Positions 1-10,958 of a stretch of DNA of 64,000 nucleotides are shown one piece after another. Below the pieces are notes generated by a model. That model was not told the origin of the DNA. It saw only the letters and a list, made by a program, of their open reading frames with translations, and searched no databases. The stretch comes from Saturnia japonica (lineage: Eukaryota; Arthropoda; Insecta; Lepidoptera; Saturniidae): contig CM065322.1 of assembly GCA_033032175.1 (NCBI GenBank), positions 13,578,001 to 13,642,000 of the forward strand. Reading direction: 5' to 3'. How positions within the stretch are numbered: position 1 is the stretch's first letter; each line of letters opens with the position of its first letter. A program made the position numbers and the translations under genes.

Positions 1-2094
1 GGATGGCTAGATCCAATTATAATAGCAAAAATATTTATACAAAAATTATGGATTTCTGGTATAGGGTGGGATGCAAAGCTGCCAAAAATCTTACTTAAAG
101 AATGGATTACTTACCGAAGCGATCTCGTTGCACTAAATAATTTCACTATACCCAGATGGGTTAAACTAAATGTTTCTGATGTCGATGTACAACTGCATGG
201 ATTTTGTGACGCATCTAATGCCGCTTATGCAGCAACGGTGTATTTAAGAACCACAGATGATCACGGTAAAATTCATGTTAGCTTGGTAGCGGTTAAAACA
301 AAGGTGGCACCAGTTAAACAAATATCCATACCTCGTCTCGAGTTGTGTGGTGCAACACTACTAGCTAAATTATTAGTAGAAATATCACAAGTTTTAAAGA
401 TTTCTAAACACAAAATTCACGCATGGACTGATTCTTCAGTCATGTTGGCTTGGTTAAGTAATCATCCTAGTTGTTGGAAAACCTTTGTGGCAAATAGAGT
501 TGGCAAAATAATGACTCTATTGGAGGTAAATCAATGGGCTCACGTACAATCCAAAGATAATCCTGCCGATTGTGCGTCGCGTGGAGTCATGCTTAGTGAT
601 TTGCCAAAGGTTCTTCTTTGGTTAGAAGGTCCAAAATGGTTGAAAGATAAAGTCATAAAATTTGGAAAATGAGATCAAAGTGAAACAGATTTAGAAAAGA
701 AAACGAGTAAGATATGTCATTTGACAGTCTATGAAGAAGATAGAGACAGCATATTTACCAAATATTCTACTATGAGAAAACTTATAAGAGTAGTAGCGTA
801 CTGCAGAAGATTTGTAACTGTAAGAGAAGCAAAGCAAAATTCTGTTAAAGTTTCAAGTTGGCTAACAGTTCATGAACTAAATGAAGCATTAAATGTGTGT
901 ATCAAGCAATGTCAAAAGCAACATTTTGATATAAAAAATAAAAATAAACTTACCTCACTAAATCCATTCGTCGACGCTGCGGGAATCTTAAGAGTAGGTG
1001 GACGCTTGGACAAATCATCATTCGACGAGAACAGGAAGCATCCGGTGATTTTACCTGCTATAGCACATCTAACGTATCTTTTGATAGCGGATGCTCACTG
1101 TAAAACCCTTCATGGAGGTGATCAGGTGATGATCAACTATTTGAGGTCCAAATATTGGATACTTGATTTGAAAAATCAAGTTAAGTTTTATGTCAGATGT
1201 ATAACTTGCATTCGCTACGCTGCACGAACGAAGGAACAACTAATGGGTCAGCTACCCGCATCTAGAGTAATGTCTTCTCGGCCATTTCAAAAGGCTGGTG
1301 TAGATTATGCCGGTCCTATTAACATAAGAACAACTAAAGGTCGAGGACATCGTTCATATAAAGGCTACATAAGCTTGTTCATATGCATGGCAACTAGAGC
1401 AATACATTTAGAAGTAGCTAGTGATTTAACGTCCCAAGGTTTCATTTCGGCTTTTAAACGCTTTGTAGCTAGACGGGGACATTATTCAGATCTCTATAGT
1501 GACAATGGCACTAATATGGTTGGTGCCGCTAAAGATCTGAAGAACTTATTTTTTCAAGAAAAGTCAACCATAAATAAAGAAATTGCTGAGTGGCTAAGCT
1601 CCAATTTTACAAAATGGCACTTTATTCCCCCTTATTCACCACACTTTGGCGGTCTATGGGAGGCGGGAATAAAGAGCACTAAACACCACCTCAAGAGAGT
1701 AGTTGGAAATTTAACTCTAACCTTTGAAGAGTTATACACTGTTTTGACACAGATAGAAGCCTGCCTTAATTCGAGGCCGATATCTCGCATTAATAACGAT
1801 CCAGAAGACCAAGCTCCCCTGACTCCGGGGCATTTTTTAGTAGGTGAACCGCTTGTAGTAGTTCCTGAGTCTAACTATGAAACATGCAACATAAGTACAC
1901 TCAAGCGGTGGCAAATAACACAAAGAATCCTACAGAATTTTTGGCGTAGGTGGTCAGATGAATATTTAAATCAGTTTATGTCTCGATACAAATGGCGTTA
2001 TATAACCCCTGAACCTAATGTAGGCGATCTTGTGTCAGTAAAAGAAGATAATCTCCCGCCAACCTCGGCGCACACAATATCACGCGAGTGGTGA
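1..2094 (+). pseudogene. BEL/Pao retrotransposon pol (RNase H, integrase), 3' part
   Basis: One reading frame runs from base 1 to 2094, broken only by a TGA at 670-672. It enters the window within the reverse transcriptase C-terminus (GWLDPIII). RNase H follows (HGFCDASNAAYAATVYL near base 199, IPRLELCG near 330, WTDSSVMLAWL near 424). Next come a zinc-binding integrase head (H..H..CITC, about 1100-1215) and the integrase core, with the catalytic residues visible in GVDYAGPI, YSDNGTN and GLWEAGIKS. The DUF5641-type tail begins near 1900. The frame ends in TGA at 2092, but the next frame continues with HNITRVVSLRFKG and RPITKLCFLPM up to about 2166. I read this as a small deletion and frameshift near 2070. 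The order RNase H then integrase and the PRLELCGA and DNGTN motifs are typical of BEL/Pao. The 5' half lies outside the window. Confidence 0.9.
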
Positions 2095-2156
2095 GCCTAA
2101 GATTCAAAGGCCATAATAATATAAATAAGCGCCCTATTACCAAGTTATGTTTTTTG

Positions 2157-2465
2157 CCAATGTAAAATAATATTTAGTTTTTTTTGTTTAATGTCTTGTT
2201 TATGCTTATCAATATCCTAATTCGTATGGAAAATGTTTGCGTCAGAATCCGAGAGATGGCGCAGTCTCGGTTTTTGAACAACGCGAGTTAAAGTTCTAAA
2301 TAGTTTATTTTTGGTTTGCACAGTGTGCCAACAGATGTCGCTGTAGCAATTATAAACTAGCTTATAAGATTAGAATGATATTTTGTATACATAACGCTTA
2401 ATTAAATAAACACACCTTTCTATCCCCTAACAACTATTTTATTTGGTGCTGAACACAATGCATTA
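2157..2465 (+). repeat. probable 3' LTR remnant of the BEL/Pao element
   Basis: This AT-rich non-coding stretch directly follows the end of the BEL pol frame and contains a polyadenylation-type AATAAA at 2405-2410. Its position suggests a 3' LTR. No second LTR is in the window, so neither edge can be fixed. Confidence 0.35.
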
Positions 2466-2701
2466 TTAAATAGACGCAACCAATATCTCTCAATCCCGGA
2501 ACGTCGTCATCATAGATTCATATGAATATACGGAAATAGATGGATATGTCAAAAATATACTTTTATTTTGAGTGTCTCCATCTCGTGGATATACAATAAA
2601 ACAATTTCATTTCTTGAGAATAGTAATTTATTTATTGTATTATATAAACATGTGGCGTACATACTTTTTATTGTGCAGTGTTTCGACACGATATATTTTT
2701 C

Positions 2702-2905
2702 TATTCAGCTATCTAACAGTGAAAGTCCCGTCAAAATAGATCCAACCTTTTCGAAGATTACCCGGTACAAACTGACAGACAGACATACAGAAAACAATTT
2801 TAAAAATGGGTTTTTGTTATAGGTATTGTAATATACTTTCATATGCATTTAGTAAAAGTTGTTATTTTGACATTACGAACAGACACTTCAATTTAATATA
2901 CCTAT
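2702..2905 (+). repeat. truncated interspersed repeat, same family as 24836-25352
   Basis: The segment from ATTCAGCTATCTA through CGAAGATTACCCGG, the ACTTTCATATGCATTTAG block and the TTTTGACATTACGAACAG block matches the 3' half of the repeat at 24836-25352 (+) and 9306-9820 (-). It resembles the 3' parts of short non-LTR or SINE-like families that are abundant in Lepidoptera. The family name is my inference. Confidence 0.6.
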
Positions 2906-3269
2906 CAATACGTATCATTCAACCTCTCATTTCTTGTAATTAGAGCTTTTCTCATCCTCCTATTCTTATTTACCCATAGGCACCACATCTCGCACACTGT
3001 TGTAGCACTCTTGAGGTAGTTAGTTTATAATAAATATATTTGTATCAAATGTTCAAATATTAAAAATATGTAGATTCTTAGAGAATAATGTTTTGCTTAT
3101 TTTTTATTTACGCCGCACGATGACTTTCATTTTTTTTCTTTATTTGTGTTCTATTAGATTGTAAAAAAACCTGTCACTCAAGATACAGGATCTCCTAGTT
3201 TGGGTATCAGGGCTCGCTGTATTTTTATTTTCGTTCCTTCTTCAGAAATAAATGTCTTATTTATTATTA
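2906..3269. other. no gene recognised
   Basis: AT-rich sequence between a dispersed repeat and the P-element remnant. I see no coding homology or clear repeat ends in it. Confidence 0.4.
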
Positions 3270-4400
3270 TTATAATTTACTAACTTGCCATGAATCCGAG
3301 TGCCACTCCAACACTGCGACTAAAAAACTTGAGTGCAGTGTTTTACCCGCATCTTGAGTATTAAATTTGGTATTACACGGTGACCAGTCAGCTTGGGTAC
3401 CAGTTGAACTCCATTGTACCCAGGAGCTCGTTTGTAAAGCTCTATAATATGTTGTCACTTTGCTGTAATCCTTGCCTTTTAATTTGTACTTTAAATCTTT
3501 CGTTATTAAATTATTTCTGACCCCTTTTATTAAATGAGGTGGGTCTAATATAGGTACAACTTTTTTTGACTCAACTTCAAAAAAGCCGCCTTTCCACACC
3601 TTTCCTTGTTTTATGTATTCTTCCTTGATGCGGTTCATTTGTGTATTTGGTTACACCCTGATTGCAGGCAGTTGCAACTACTTCTAATCCGCTTTCTTGT
3701 AAAGAATTAATAACTATTTTGAGTTGTTTTACTAAATCAAGAGATTTAGTAGATCTGGCACAAAAACTATAGGTTATGGGTTGTTTAATTTTTTTTATAA
3801 TTCCACGAACCATAAAAACTAGTACATGGTCGCAAAATTCAATTCTTGTATTATATTCACCATCATTACCGAAACCAACGATTTCGTCACTTTTTTGGTC
3901 ATATGCAATATGGGGTGTGATTGACATTTCATCAAAAATGATTGTACAATAACTGTGGTGATTTGGCATTTTTGCGACTTTTCTTTTTATATCCTGAAAT
4001 ATTCTTATATTTATACCTGCCTAAAGTGATACTTTTCGTAACAGATTTTGCAATGTTTTTCTTTTCAGAAGAATACAGATATCGCTCAATACCTACTAGA
4101 TAAACCTTAGTAGGGCTTGGTTTATATAAACTTAAGGCCAGTATTTTTTCTTTCAATGTAAACCGCCTTCCTTTGTGCTTATTGCCAGCTTGTGTAATTT
4201 GCATTGTGAGAAAAGTTTTTGCTATTTTCGTCATCTTTTGGCTAACAAACTTTATGGATTAATTTTTAGCTACCTTCTTAGTGAAATTTAGCCTTCGAGG
4301 GTAATTATTTTTCACTGTCGCTTTTTTAAGCAACTGCTTCTTTAAATCTATAATAACTTTTTTCAGTTTCATTTCGTTCCTTGTACTATTGTACATCCCT
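3270..4400 (-). pseudogene. P-element/THAP9-like transposase remnant
   Basis: Reading the minus strand from about 4400 downward gives a basic coiled segment (MKLKKVIIDLKKQLLKKA), then a helix-turn-helix stretch (GRRFTLKEKILALSLY, about 4190-4130), then the RNase H-like catalytic region. That region shows IIFDEMSITP (about 3935), YDQKSDEIVGF, VATACNQGV (about 3665) and DPPHLIKGVRNNL (about 3545). These blocks in this order are characteristic of P-superfamily transposases. The gene is dead: there are at least two frame changes (near 3950 and 3600) and a stop in the N-terminal part, and homology stops near 3430. The second catalytic aspartate, normally within CDQG in this family, reads CNQG. I saw no THAP zinc finger and no terminal inverted repeats. 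Confidence 0.75.
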
Positions 4401-4941
4401 TCATCCCTATAATAAAAAGAAGATTAATACAGTCACATCATCAGTATGTATTTATTGATTGGTTTTTGATTTTTGAAGAACATATCCATTTCAAGAAATT
4501 AAAATAAGATAATAATGAAAATCAAAGCGGACTCTGATAATTTTTATAAAAACATTAATTTGTATAATTAATCTTTAAATTAGGCTCTAATGTACGCTTG
4601 TCAAAATTAAATAATTTGACTGGTTTGGTATAATGTCTTATGATTCGATTTTTCGTTTTCCTCTGACAAAACATATGCTGGTTTCAAACGGTCTACCGAA
4701 ATGTTAATTACCTACCTTGATCAGTAGTAAGCCGAACGGGACAACCAAAACGAACAATCCATCAACTATATAATGTTTTAGCGACTGTTTCGGCGGTCAT
4801 ATTTTTAATAGAAAATGCATGCAAATCTACGTGTATGTGTTCAAAGCGATCGGCACTCTCTGAAAGTTCCTATCTCCGAGTTAGTGTAACGATTGACTTT
4901 GACTTTAGTGCGTTGACACTGAATACATACATGTCTTAGAC
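4401..4941. other. no gene recognised
   Basis: AT-rich DNA between the P-element and hAT remnants. No coding signal or repeat boundary was identified. Confidence 0.35.
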
Positions 4942-6840
4942 CAGTGGTGGGCAAACTTTTAGGGCAATTCTAGAGGAGGGCCAGAATTATAGAAAATAAT
5001 GCATTTTGTATTAAAGCTTTTAATAAACAAAATACCTTTTACTTTTACGCCTTGTTAGGCGTGTGAGACATATGGAATTGTTTTTGATTTTCCATAATAT
5101 TTTCGAAAGCAGGTTCCAGCTGTGACGAACGAACTTTCAGTAGTGCGAAAAGGTGTTCATCAGTCAATCGGTTTCTGATTGAGGTTTTCCACTATTTCAT
5201 GGTTGAAATAGTCTGTTCGCACACATAAGACGACGCAAACATCGCCATAATTTTCTAGACGAGAGCAATGATCTTTGGGAATTCAGCTTTCGGTAGTGCT
5301 CTATAAAAATCTAGTTTTGTGGAATTCAATAACAATTGCTTTAAATGGGTACTGCACTGCTTTTCAATAATTTCCAACTGCAATTCAGCTGATACATTTT
5401 CCGGATCTACATTAAACGGCATCGAGAAAACATCTAGCAATGATTGAATGTTATTAAAATCTTGAAAAGTAGTTTCAAATTCTGTGTGAAGTTTTTTCAA
5501 CGCCTGACTGAATTCTTGTAGTTTGTTCTCACTCACTAGTGACATGGATTTTAAACGCGGAAAGTGAGTTAAATCGTTTTTCGCCATGCAGTTATAAAAC
5601 AGAGAAAACTGAGTTTTAAATGATTTCAGACGGTTGTCTGAAAGTCGCAAGTCTCATCTATAAATTGGTTCTTTCCTTGCAATTTCTTATTTAATTTGTT
5701 ATAGTGCTCGAGCAAATCGGTAAAAAATGCGAAATCGGTACGCCAATCTTTGTCTTCGAAGATTTGGAAATCAGACTTTTTTGTCTGTTTAATTCTTTAA
5801 GAAATCTTGTAATTCCTCTTTTAAATTCCAAAGCCGTTCAAATGCATATCCACAACTTATCCATCGTACTTTCGTGTGGTAAAGAAAGTCAGAATAATCT
5901 GCGTCGACTTCAATCAGAAATTCTTTGAATTGTCGGTGTACCAAGCCTCGAGATCGAATCGTATTAATTAGTTTTAAAACCACATTAAGTACATGGGGTA
6001 ATATCTGTTGCAACTTTACAAAGGACGTCCTGGTGAATTATACAATGTAAAAATACAACATCGTGATTAGGATTCTGGTTTTGAAAAATACCCGAAAATC
6101 CCACGTTTTTTCCAACCATATTTGGGGCTCCATCATAATCTTGAAATAAGCACATTTAAATTTTTAAGACCTTCGGAAAATTCGTTATAAATTATTTGCC
6201 CCGTCGTTTTGCCTTTTATCGATTGCAAACAAGCTAGCTCTTCAGTAATATTAAATTCGTCGTCAACGCCTCTGATGAAGATTAATAATTGAGCAGTGTC
6301 ACTTCTATCCGTACTTTCATGCATCGTCACGAAAAAATATTTAAAGTTTTCTATACGCTGCCTAAATTGAGTCGACAAGTTCGTTGTAATGGCATCAATT
6401 CGCGTTGTTATTGTTTTTGGGGATAAACTGACAGATTCAAACTCTTCAATTTTTTCTGGGCATAAAGTTTTACCCACATTCAGCATACAATCTTTAAAAA
6501 ATTCTCCGTCCCAGTATGTTTTATTATTTTTAGCTATTTTATAAGCCACTACCTATCCAGCCAGTGTAGAAGCCTTTTGAGCAGTGTTTTGCCTTATAAA
6601 CATATTCCGTTGACCAGATATTGTTTTTTTTTAAGTTTTCCGCATTTACCTTTTTTCTGCGTCATTAAATAAAGCATATTTGGTATTTGAATGTTTTGTG
6701 TTAAAATGACGAGCAAGGTTAAAATCTTTAAATACCCCCACTGCATCATTACAAATAAGACATATTAGCTTACCGTGGTATTCCGTAAAACTCAAATTAC
6801 CGCTTCGTTACACCCGTTTTCATTAGGTAGAAGACATAAA
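4942..6840 (-). mobile_element. hAT transposon remnant (BED finger, GTF2IRD2/Buster-like)
   Basis: The left end carries CAGTGGTGGGCAAACTTTT (4942-4960), the form of a hAT terminal inverted repeat. Inside, the minus strand encodes hAT transposase from the BED finger (about 6790) to the C-terminal dimerisation region (about 5040). I could not find a matching inverted repeat or an 8-bp target duplication at the other side, so the 5' end of the gene side appears lost or decayed. Confidence 0.7.
5040..6800 (-). pseudogene. hAT transposase pseudogene
   Basis: On the minus strand a BED-type zinc finger reads CLICND...ARHFNTKH (about 6770-6690, C-x2-C and H-x4-H). The intact stretch 6133-6549 contains FFKDCMLNVGKTLCPEKIEEF, KTITTRIDAI and FKYFFVTMHESTDRSDTAQL, which match the catalytic-domain start of the GTF2IRD2/ZBED-type hAT lineage. 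Further blocks at 6013-5789 (LVHRQFKEFL, KVRWISCGY) and 5650-5255 (FPRLKSM, LDVFSMPF) continue the same protein. The tail at 5250-5040 contains YVCEQTISTMK and LTDEHLFALL, the hAT dimerisation motif. Frame changes between blocks and several stops make it non-functional. Its closest relatives are domesticated vertebrate and insect ZBED-like genes, but nothing suggests domestication here. Confidence 0.8.
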
Positions 6841-7861
6841 AGAGAATTCGTGACGAGAACTGAACTCAATTTCGGAAAAAGCGTTTAAAAAATGTTTTGA
6901 TGATTGGATTATTCGTTGGCGTAAGTGTATCGTTTCTGAAGGAGCATACTATGAAGGCCATAAAATAAATTTGAATTAATAACTATCATTTTGTGTATTA
7001 TTAATCTTTTCCCTGTAGTTTTTTGACAGGGTAGTATACCAGAAACTGTGGGACGCCGATTCTAGCCAAAGATTCCGTAGAGGTTGCTTCATTTACACTT
7101 ACTTTTAAACAGCGATTTGTTAAATAATATACTAGAAAGTCGAGAGAAGGTCCATATTTCAACATAAGTTTAAATATGAATTTTATTTATGAATCTTTTG
7201 TTAATGTGTGGTAGAAACAGGAGAATTTACAATAGGATGTGAATGTGAATAGACGTGAATAGATTTATTAGAAATCAGCTACAAGTTTTGTAAAATCTCG
7301 AAAAAATGAGGTCACACTGCACAGCAGCATACCATCTCCGCTAGGACTTAGGAGCAGTACTGCCATATGCACCGTAATTACGGTATATGTACCGTAATCA
7401 GCTCTAATTTGCCACCTACCGTCAAAACATGACAAAACGGTGACAAAATATACCGTAATTTGCAGAGGTACTAAAAGTAGATGGTGTAATATGAATCGTA
7501 TATTATATATACATATATATTGAATCAATATACTATTGCAATATTGCTAAATCGTAAATCCTTTCGTATAAACTATTATTCGAACTCGAGCTGCCAGGTT
7601 GCGCAAATAAGCAGAGAAAACAGAAAAGTTTTTTAGTAGCTACCGTTATTCATGCTTGGAATGTTGTTATCTTTGCCGTACTTCAATGCGAAATGGGAGC
7701 GTATATCCAGCAGGGTTAACAAAATAAAAACAAAGAAATGGGCCAAACTAATAAAACGTTTATATAAAAGGGAATCATCTGACCCGAAAGTCGATCTAAC
7801 GACTTGGAAAAACTACATAAACTGTAAGCCTTATGATGAAATGCTGCAAAAGCCAAAAACT
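6841..7861. other. no gene recognised outside the inverted repeat
   Basis: The stretch holds one unrecognised 94-codon frame (7652-7936, plus strand, lysine-rich, contains TTWKNYINCKPYDEM), which crosses into the left arm of the inverted repeat. I cannot assign it to a family. The rest is AT-rich and without visible features. Confidence 0.35.
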
Positions 7862-9305
7862 CCAAAGTCCGGCTTCATACATTTCAACATCACTAAACAA
7901 TTTCATTACTTTTTATTAAAATATAATATTATTTAAGAATCCTTTAACAGGAACTGATTATGCTCCAAAATCGGGCGATAAACAAATATCAAACAAAAGT
8001 TAATTTGAACAACTGTCAGTTAACTGTAAGTATGGTAATGAAGCGGTTTACTTTTTTTTCTATGAACTTGCATATCTATGGTAAAAAGTTGACCCTCTGA
8101 CAGGTACTTTAAAGTTAAAGTTAGAATTTTTTATCTATTTGTGTTTATTGAAACTGAAAAATGCTCAGATAGATACCACTAGTAGCTATTATAATTGGCA
8201 GTTACAGATAGTTAGATTATTGGAACCGGCCGTTAGGTACGCATTAAACATAATTGCAAGGTATTCAAACAGCGATTTTAAGTTTAGTTCGAATACGAAT
8301 TTCCGCCTGCTTCATTTGTGATAAAAAAAATTAAAGTTTCTTTGAAATAAGTTCCTAGTTGTTATGCATTGTTGGAGAACTAAGAAAAGGGTTATGTTTT
8401 TAAAATAATCTGCAAGCCAAGTTTCATAAGGTTCTTTTTTGTTTTTAAAGCATTTTAGTGGAAAAATATATTGAAATAAAATCGTTTTCGTCTCGCATTT
8501 TTAAATTTGGACCGATAATTGTTATTTTTATATTGATAAATAACCAGTGTTTAATCGTTTTTATAAATCAGAACAAAAAATGAGATTTAAATTGTTTTAT
8601 TTTTTTAATAAATGTTGTATTTTTAAGCTAAAAAACATGATTACATAACAACGGTTCACTTTTGCATAATGCACATGGGGATTGAAATCGCAAATATTAA
8701 CCCTAATTTCTTTATAACGGGAATGCGTCGAATTATTAATAACCCTGTACATAGTATAAGCTTAAGAGCTATGCTTAATTTGAGATCAAACGAATATAGT
8801 GTGTGATAGAAAAAATAATAATATTGTATCTTTGTAAATTGCCATAAAAATTTAAGTCAAGGATAAAAAATATATAATTCAACCTTATGGATCGCTATTT
8901 AATATTATTAAAGTCGTTCAAAGAGAACGTAAAGCGTGAGTAAGCACAATATGTTACTTTCTTATATTTCTTATGAATTTGTTATTACCAAGCGTATTTA
9001 GTAGATGCGACGACTATGAATACACGTATAACATAATAAGAAAACGTAACCCAATAGTATTGTTTAATGGGCTAACCGAATGAACTATACGCGTAGCAAC
9101 ATTGACGTTTACACTGTTAGTTTCGAATCGACATCTAATAGTATTACTTATTCAACACTGTCCACTGATCAAGAAGAAACCGTCCCTTATCACATTTAAG
9201 TACGCATTATTACAAAATAAAAAAAATAGCGAGCAAGCAGACTTTGAAATAATAGTCTTCACTGCATGGAGCATGTTCCCGATGACAATCTATAAAATTA
9301 ATAAA

Positions 9306-9820
9306 ATTGAAGTGTCTGTTTGTAATGTCAAAATAACAGCTTTATACTAAATGCATATGAAAGTGTATAATAATATATGAAACCCATAACAAAAAACCCA
9401 TTTTTGAAATTTTCTTGATCTGTCTGTTTGTTCCGGGTAATCTCCGAAATGGTTGGACCGATTTTGGCAGGACTTTCACTGGTAAATAGCTAAATTTATA
9501 GGGAGTAACTTAGGCTACTTTTATTTTAGAAAAAGAATTAGGGTTCCACACAAATAAAAAAAACTTGTCATGGTGAATCAATTTGGACGCTTAAATAGAT
9601 TACGCTGAATAAACCATACGTAGATATATAGCAAATTAATGTACAAAACAATTGAGACATAAGAAAGACCTACAAAAAAGTCTGGGAGAGTATACGTCTA
9701 TCTTCTAAGGAATAATACCCACAATAAGCATTTTTGTCTTTAAAGTAGCCGGTAGCGGGGGAGCAAGATTCGCTCGGGCATTCTATAGTCCACGTGAGCA
9801 AAGCCACGAGCACAGCTAGT
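9306..9820 (-). repeat. Lepidoptera-type interspersed repeat (left-arm copy)
   Basis: Reverse orientation copy of the repeat at 24836-25352. It reads from the head ACTAGCTGTGCTCGTGGCTT (9820 downward) to the tail with the TTTGACATTACAAACAGACA-like block near 9310. It was part of the duplicated segment, since both arms carry it at the same place. Confidence 0.65.
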
Positions 9821-9996
9821 GTTTAAATAAAAAAATTAAAAAAATCGAATGTCGCGTGTGGAGTAAAGCCGTGTTAAGATTGGTTTATAAGAAATGATGC
9901 GATTGATCCTATGCAGCTTATTCTGTGTACGAAACAATATGCATTTTATTTCAAACTATTATTGTACTTAATTGTAGATTTTTTTTAAAATACCAT

Positions 9997-10190
9997 TGAA
10001 GCGACATCTACATAGCGACACACAGCGACATCTATCAAGCCACATACGACGCATCCTACATCGCACTATAGAAATTAACTCTTCGATTGAGTGTATATAC
10101 AAGAACCCGACTACAACCGTTGGGCAGCAGCCCGCCAGACATAACACCCGTCTGGTCGGAGGATCCTCCCTTTTCGATGGTTCTTCAACA
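9997..10190 (+). repeat. 5' LTR of the TRIM-like element
   Basis: It starts TGAAGCGACATC and ends GGTTCTTCAACA. It differs from the 3' LTR at only a few sites (for example TGAAGCG versus TGTAGCG, CAAGCC versus CGAGCC and TTCAACA versus TTCTACA), which indicates a recent insertion. Confidence 0.9.
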
Positions 10191-10484
10191 CTGGTGACCC
10201 CGAGCATGAACGTCAGCGCAACCTTCTTCGCAGCAGCTACAACATCGTGACGTCATCATCACTTCCTCTAGCAATCAAGCGGTGAGTCATACAGCCAGCC
10301 AGCATCCACGGCTTCTACGGGTATCCTGACCATACGCATGCAGCGGACGCGCGCATTCCTGGTCATCACCCACACCCTTCTCAGCGACCTTGGCACTGCA
10401 CACTGCACTTCGGCCGGTCAGCAAGCAGAGACGCACTTCTCTCCTGGTCGACGCAGCAGCCAGCCACTACGCAGCACTGCAACA

Positions 10485-10682
10485 CTCCGACTCACTGGAG
10501 CATTCTTGCAGCATCACCCCGACTCACTGGGGGCATCACCCCGACTCACTGGGGGCATCACCCCGACTCACTGGGGCATCACCCCGACTCACTGGGGCAT
10601 CACCCCGACTCACTGGGGCATCACCGCAGACAGTTCCGACTCACCGTGAACTATGCGGCATCTGGTTCCGACTCACTGGAAC
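10485..10682 (+). repeat. tandem hairpin array, loop GACTCACT
   Basis: Eight units carry the sequence GACTCACT (one degenerate) flanked by complementary bases. Stems are CTCC/GGAG (10485-10500), CCCC/GGGG five times (10517-10618, period 21-22 bp), GTTC/GAAC (10633-10651, loop degenerate) and GTTCC/GGAAC (10665-10682). The spacer between the central units, CATCA, can also act as a loop between GGGG and CCCC. The array lies inside a non-coding retroelement, so a structural or RNA role is more likely than a coding one. Confidence 0.85.
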
Positions 10683-10764
10683 ATCCCACTGGCCCGGCAA
10701 GCATCATTAGATGATGTATGGACGACTCAACCTGCTATCGACCTCCGGTCTCGGAGGGGAGTGA

Positions 10765-10958
10765 TGTAGCGACATCTACATAGCGACACACAGCGACATC
10801 TATCGAGCCACATACGACGCATCCTACATCGCACTATAGAAATTAACTCTTCGATTGAGTGTATATACAAGAACCCGACTACAACCGTTGGGCAGCAGCC
10901 CGCCAGACATAACACCCGTCTGGTCGGAGGATCCTCCCTTTTCGATGGTTCTTCTACA
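10765..10958 (+). repeat. 3' LTR of the TRIM-like element
   Basis: It starts TGTAGCGACATC and ends GGTTCTTCTACA, followed directly by the CCAT target duplication. It is 194 bp long, the same as the 5' LTR. Confidence 0.9.

Larger units (their letters stand above)
9997..10958 (+). mobile_element. TRIM-like non-autonomous LTR retrotransposon (962 bp)
   Basis: Two 194-bp direct repeats (9997-10190 and 10765-10958) bound a non-coding interior. The first LTR is followed by a primer binding site TGGTGACCCCGA (10192-10203), which fits the 3' end of tRNA-Trp. The second is preceded by a purine-rich tract (CGGAGGGGAGTGA, 10752-10764). A 4-bp target duplication CCAT lies at 9993-9996 and 10959-10962. 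The right arm keeps the empty site (ATGG at 24659-24662), which proves both edges. The tRNA-Trp primer site and the LTR start resemble CsRn1/Kabuki-type Ty3/gypsy elements, so one of these is the likely parent and source of enzymes; this parentage is inferred. The GC content is well above that of the surroundings. The interior carries a tandem hairpin array (10485-10682). Confidence 0.9.

Noticed and set aside
5704..5928. Plus-strand frame 5704-5928
   Set aside because: Antisense shadow of the hAT transposase coding blocks on the minus strand.
10338..10710. Two overlapping frames (10338-10649 and 10390-10710) as a repeat protein
   Set aside because: The repeated residues come from the 21-22-bp hairpin array being open in several frames. 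The element is too short to encode gag and nothing matches a known protein.
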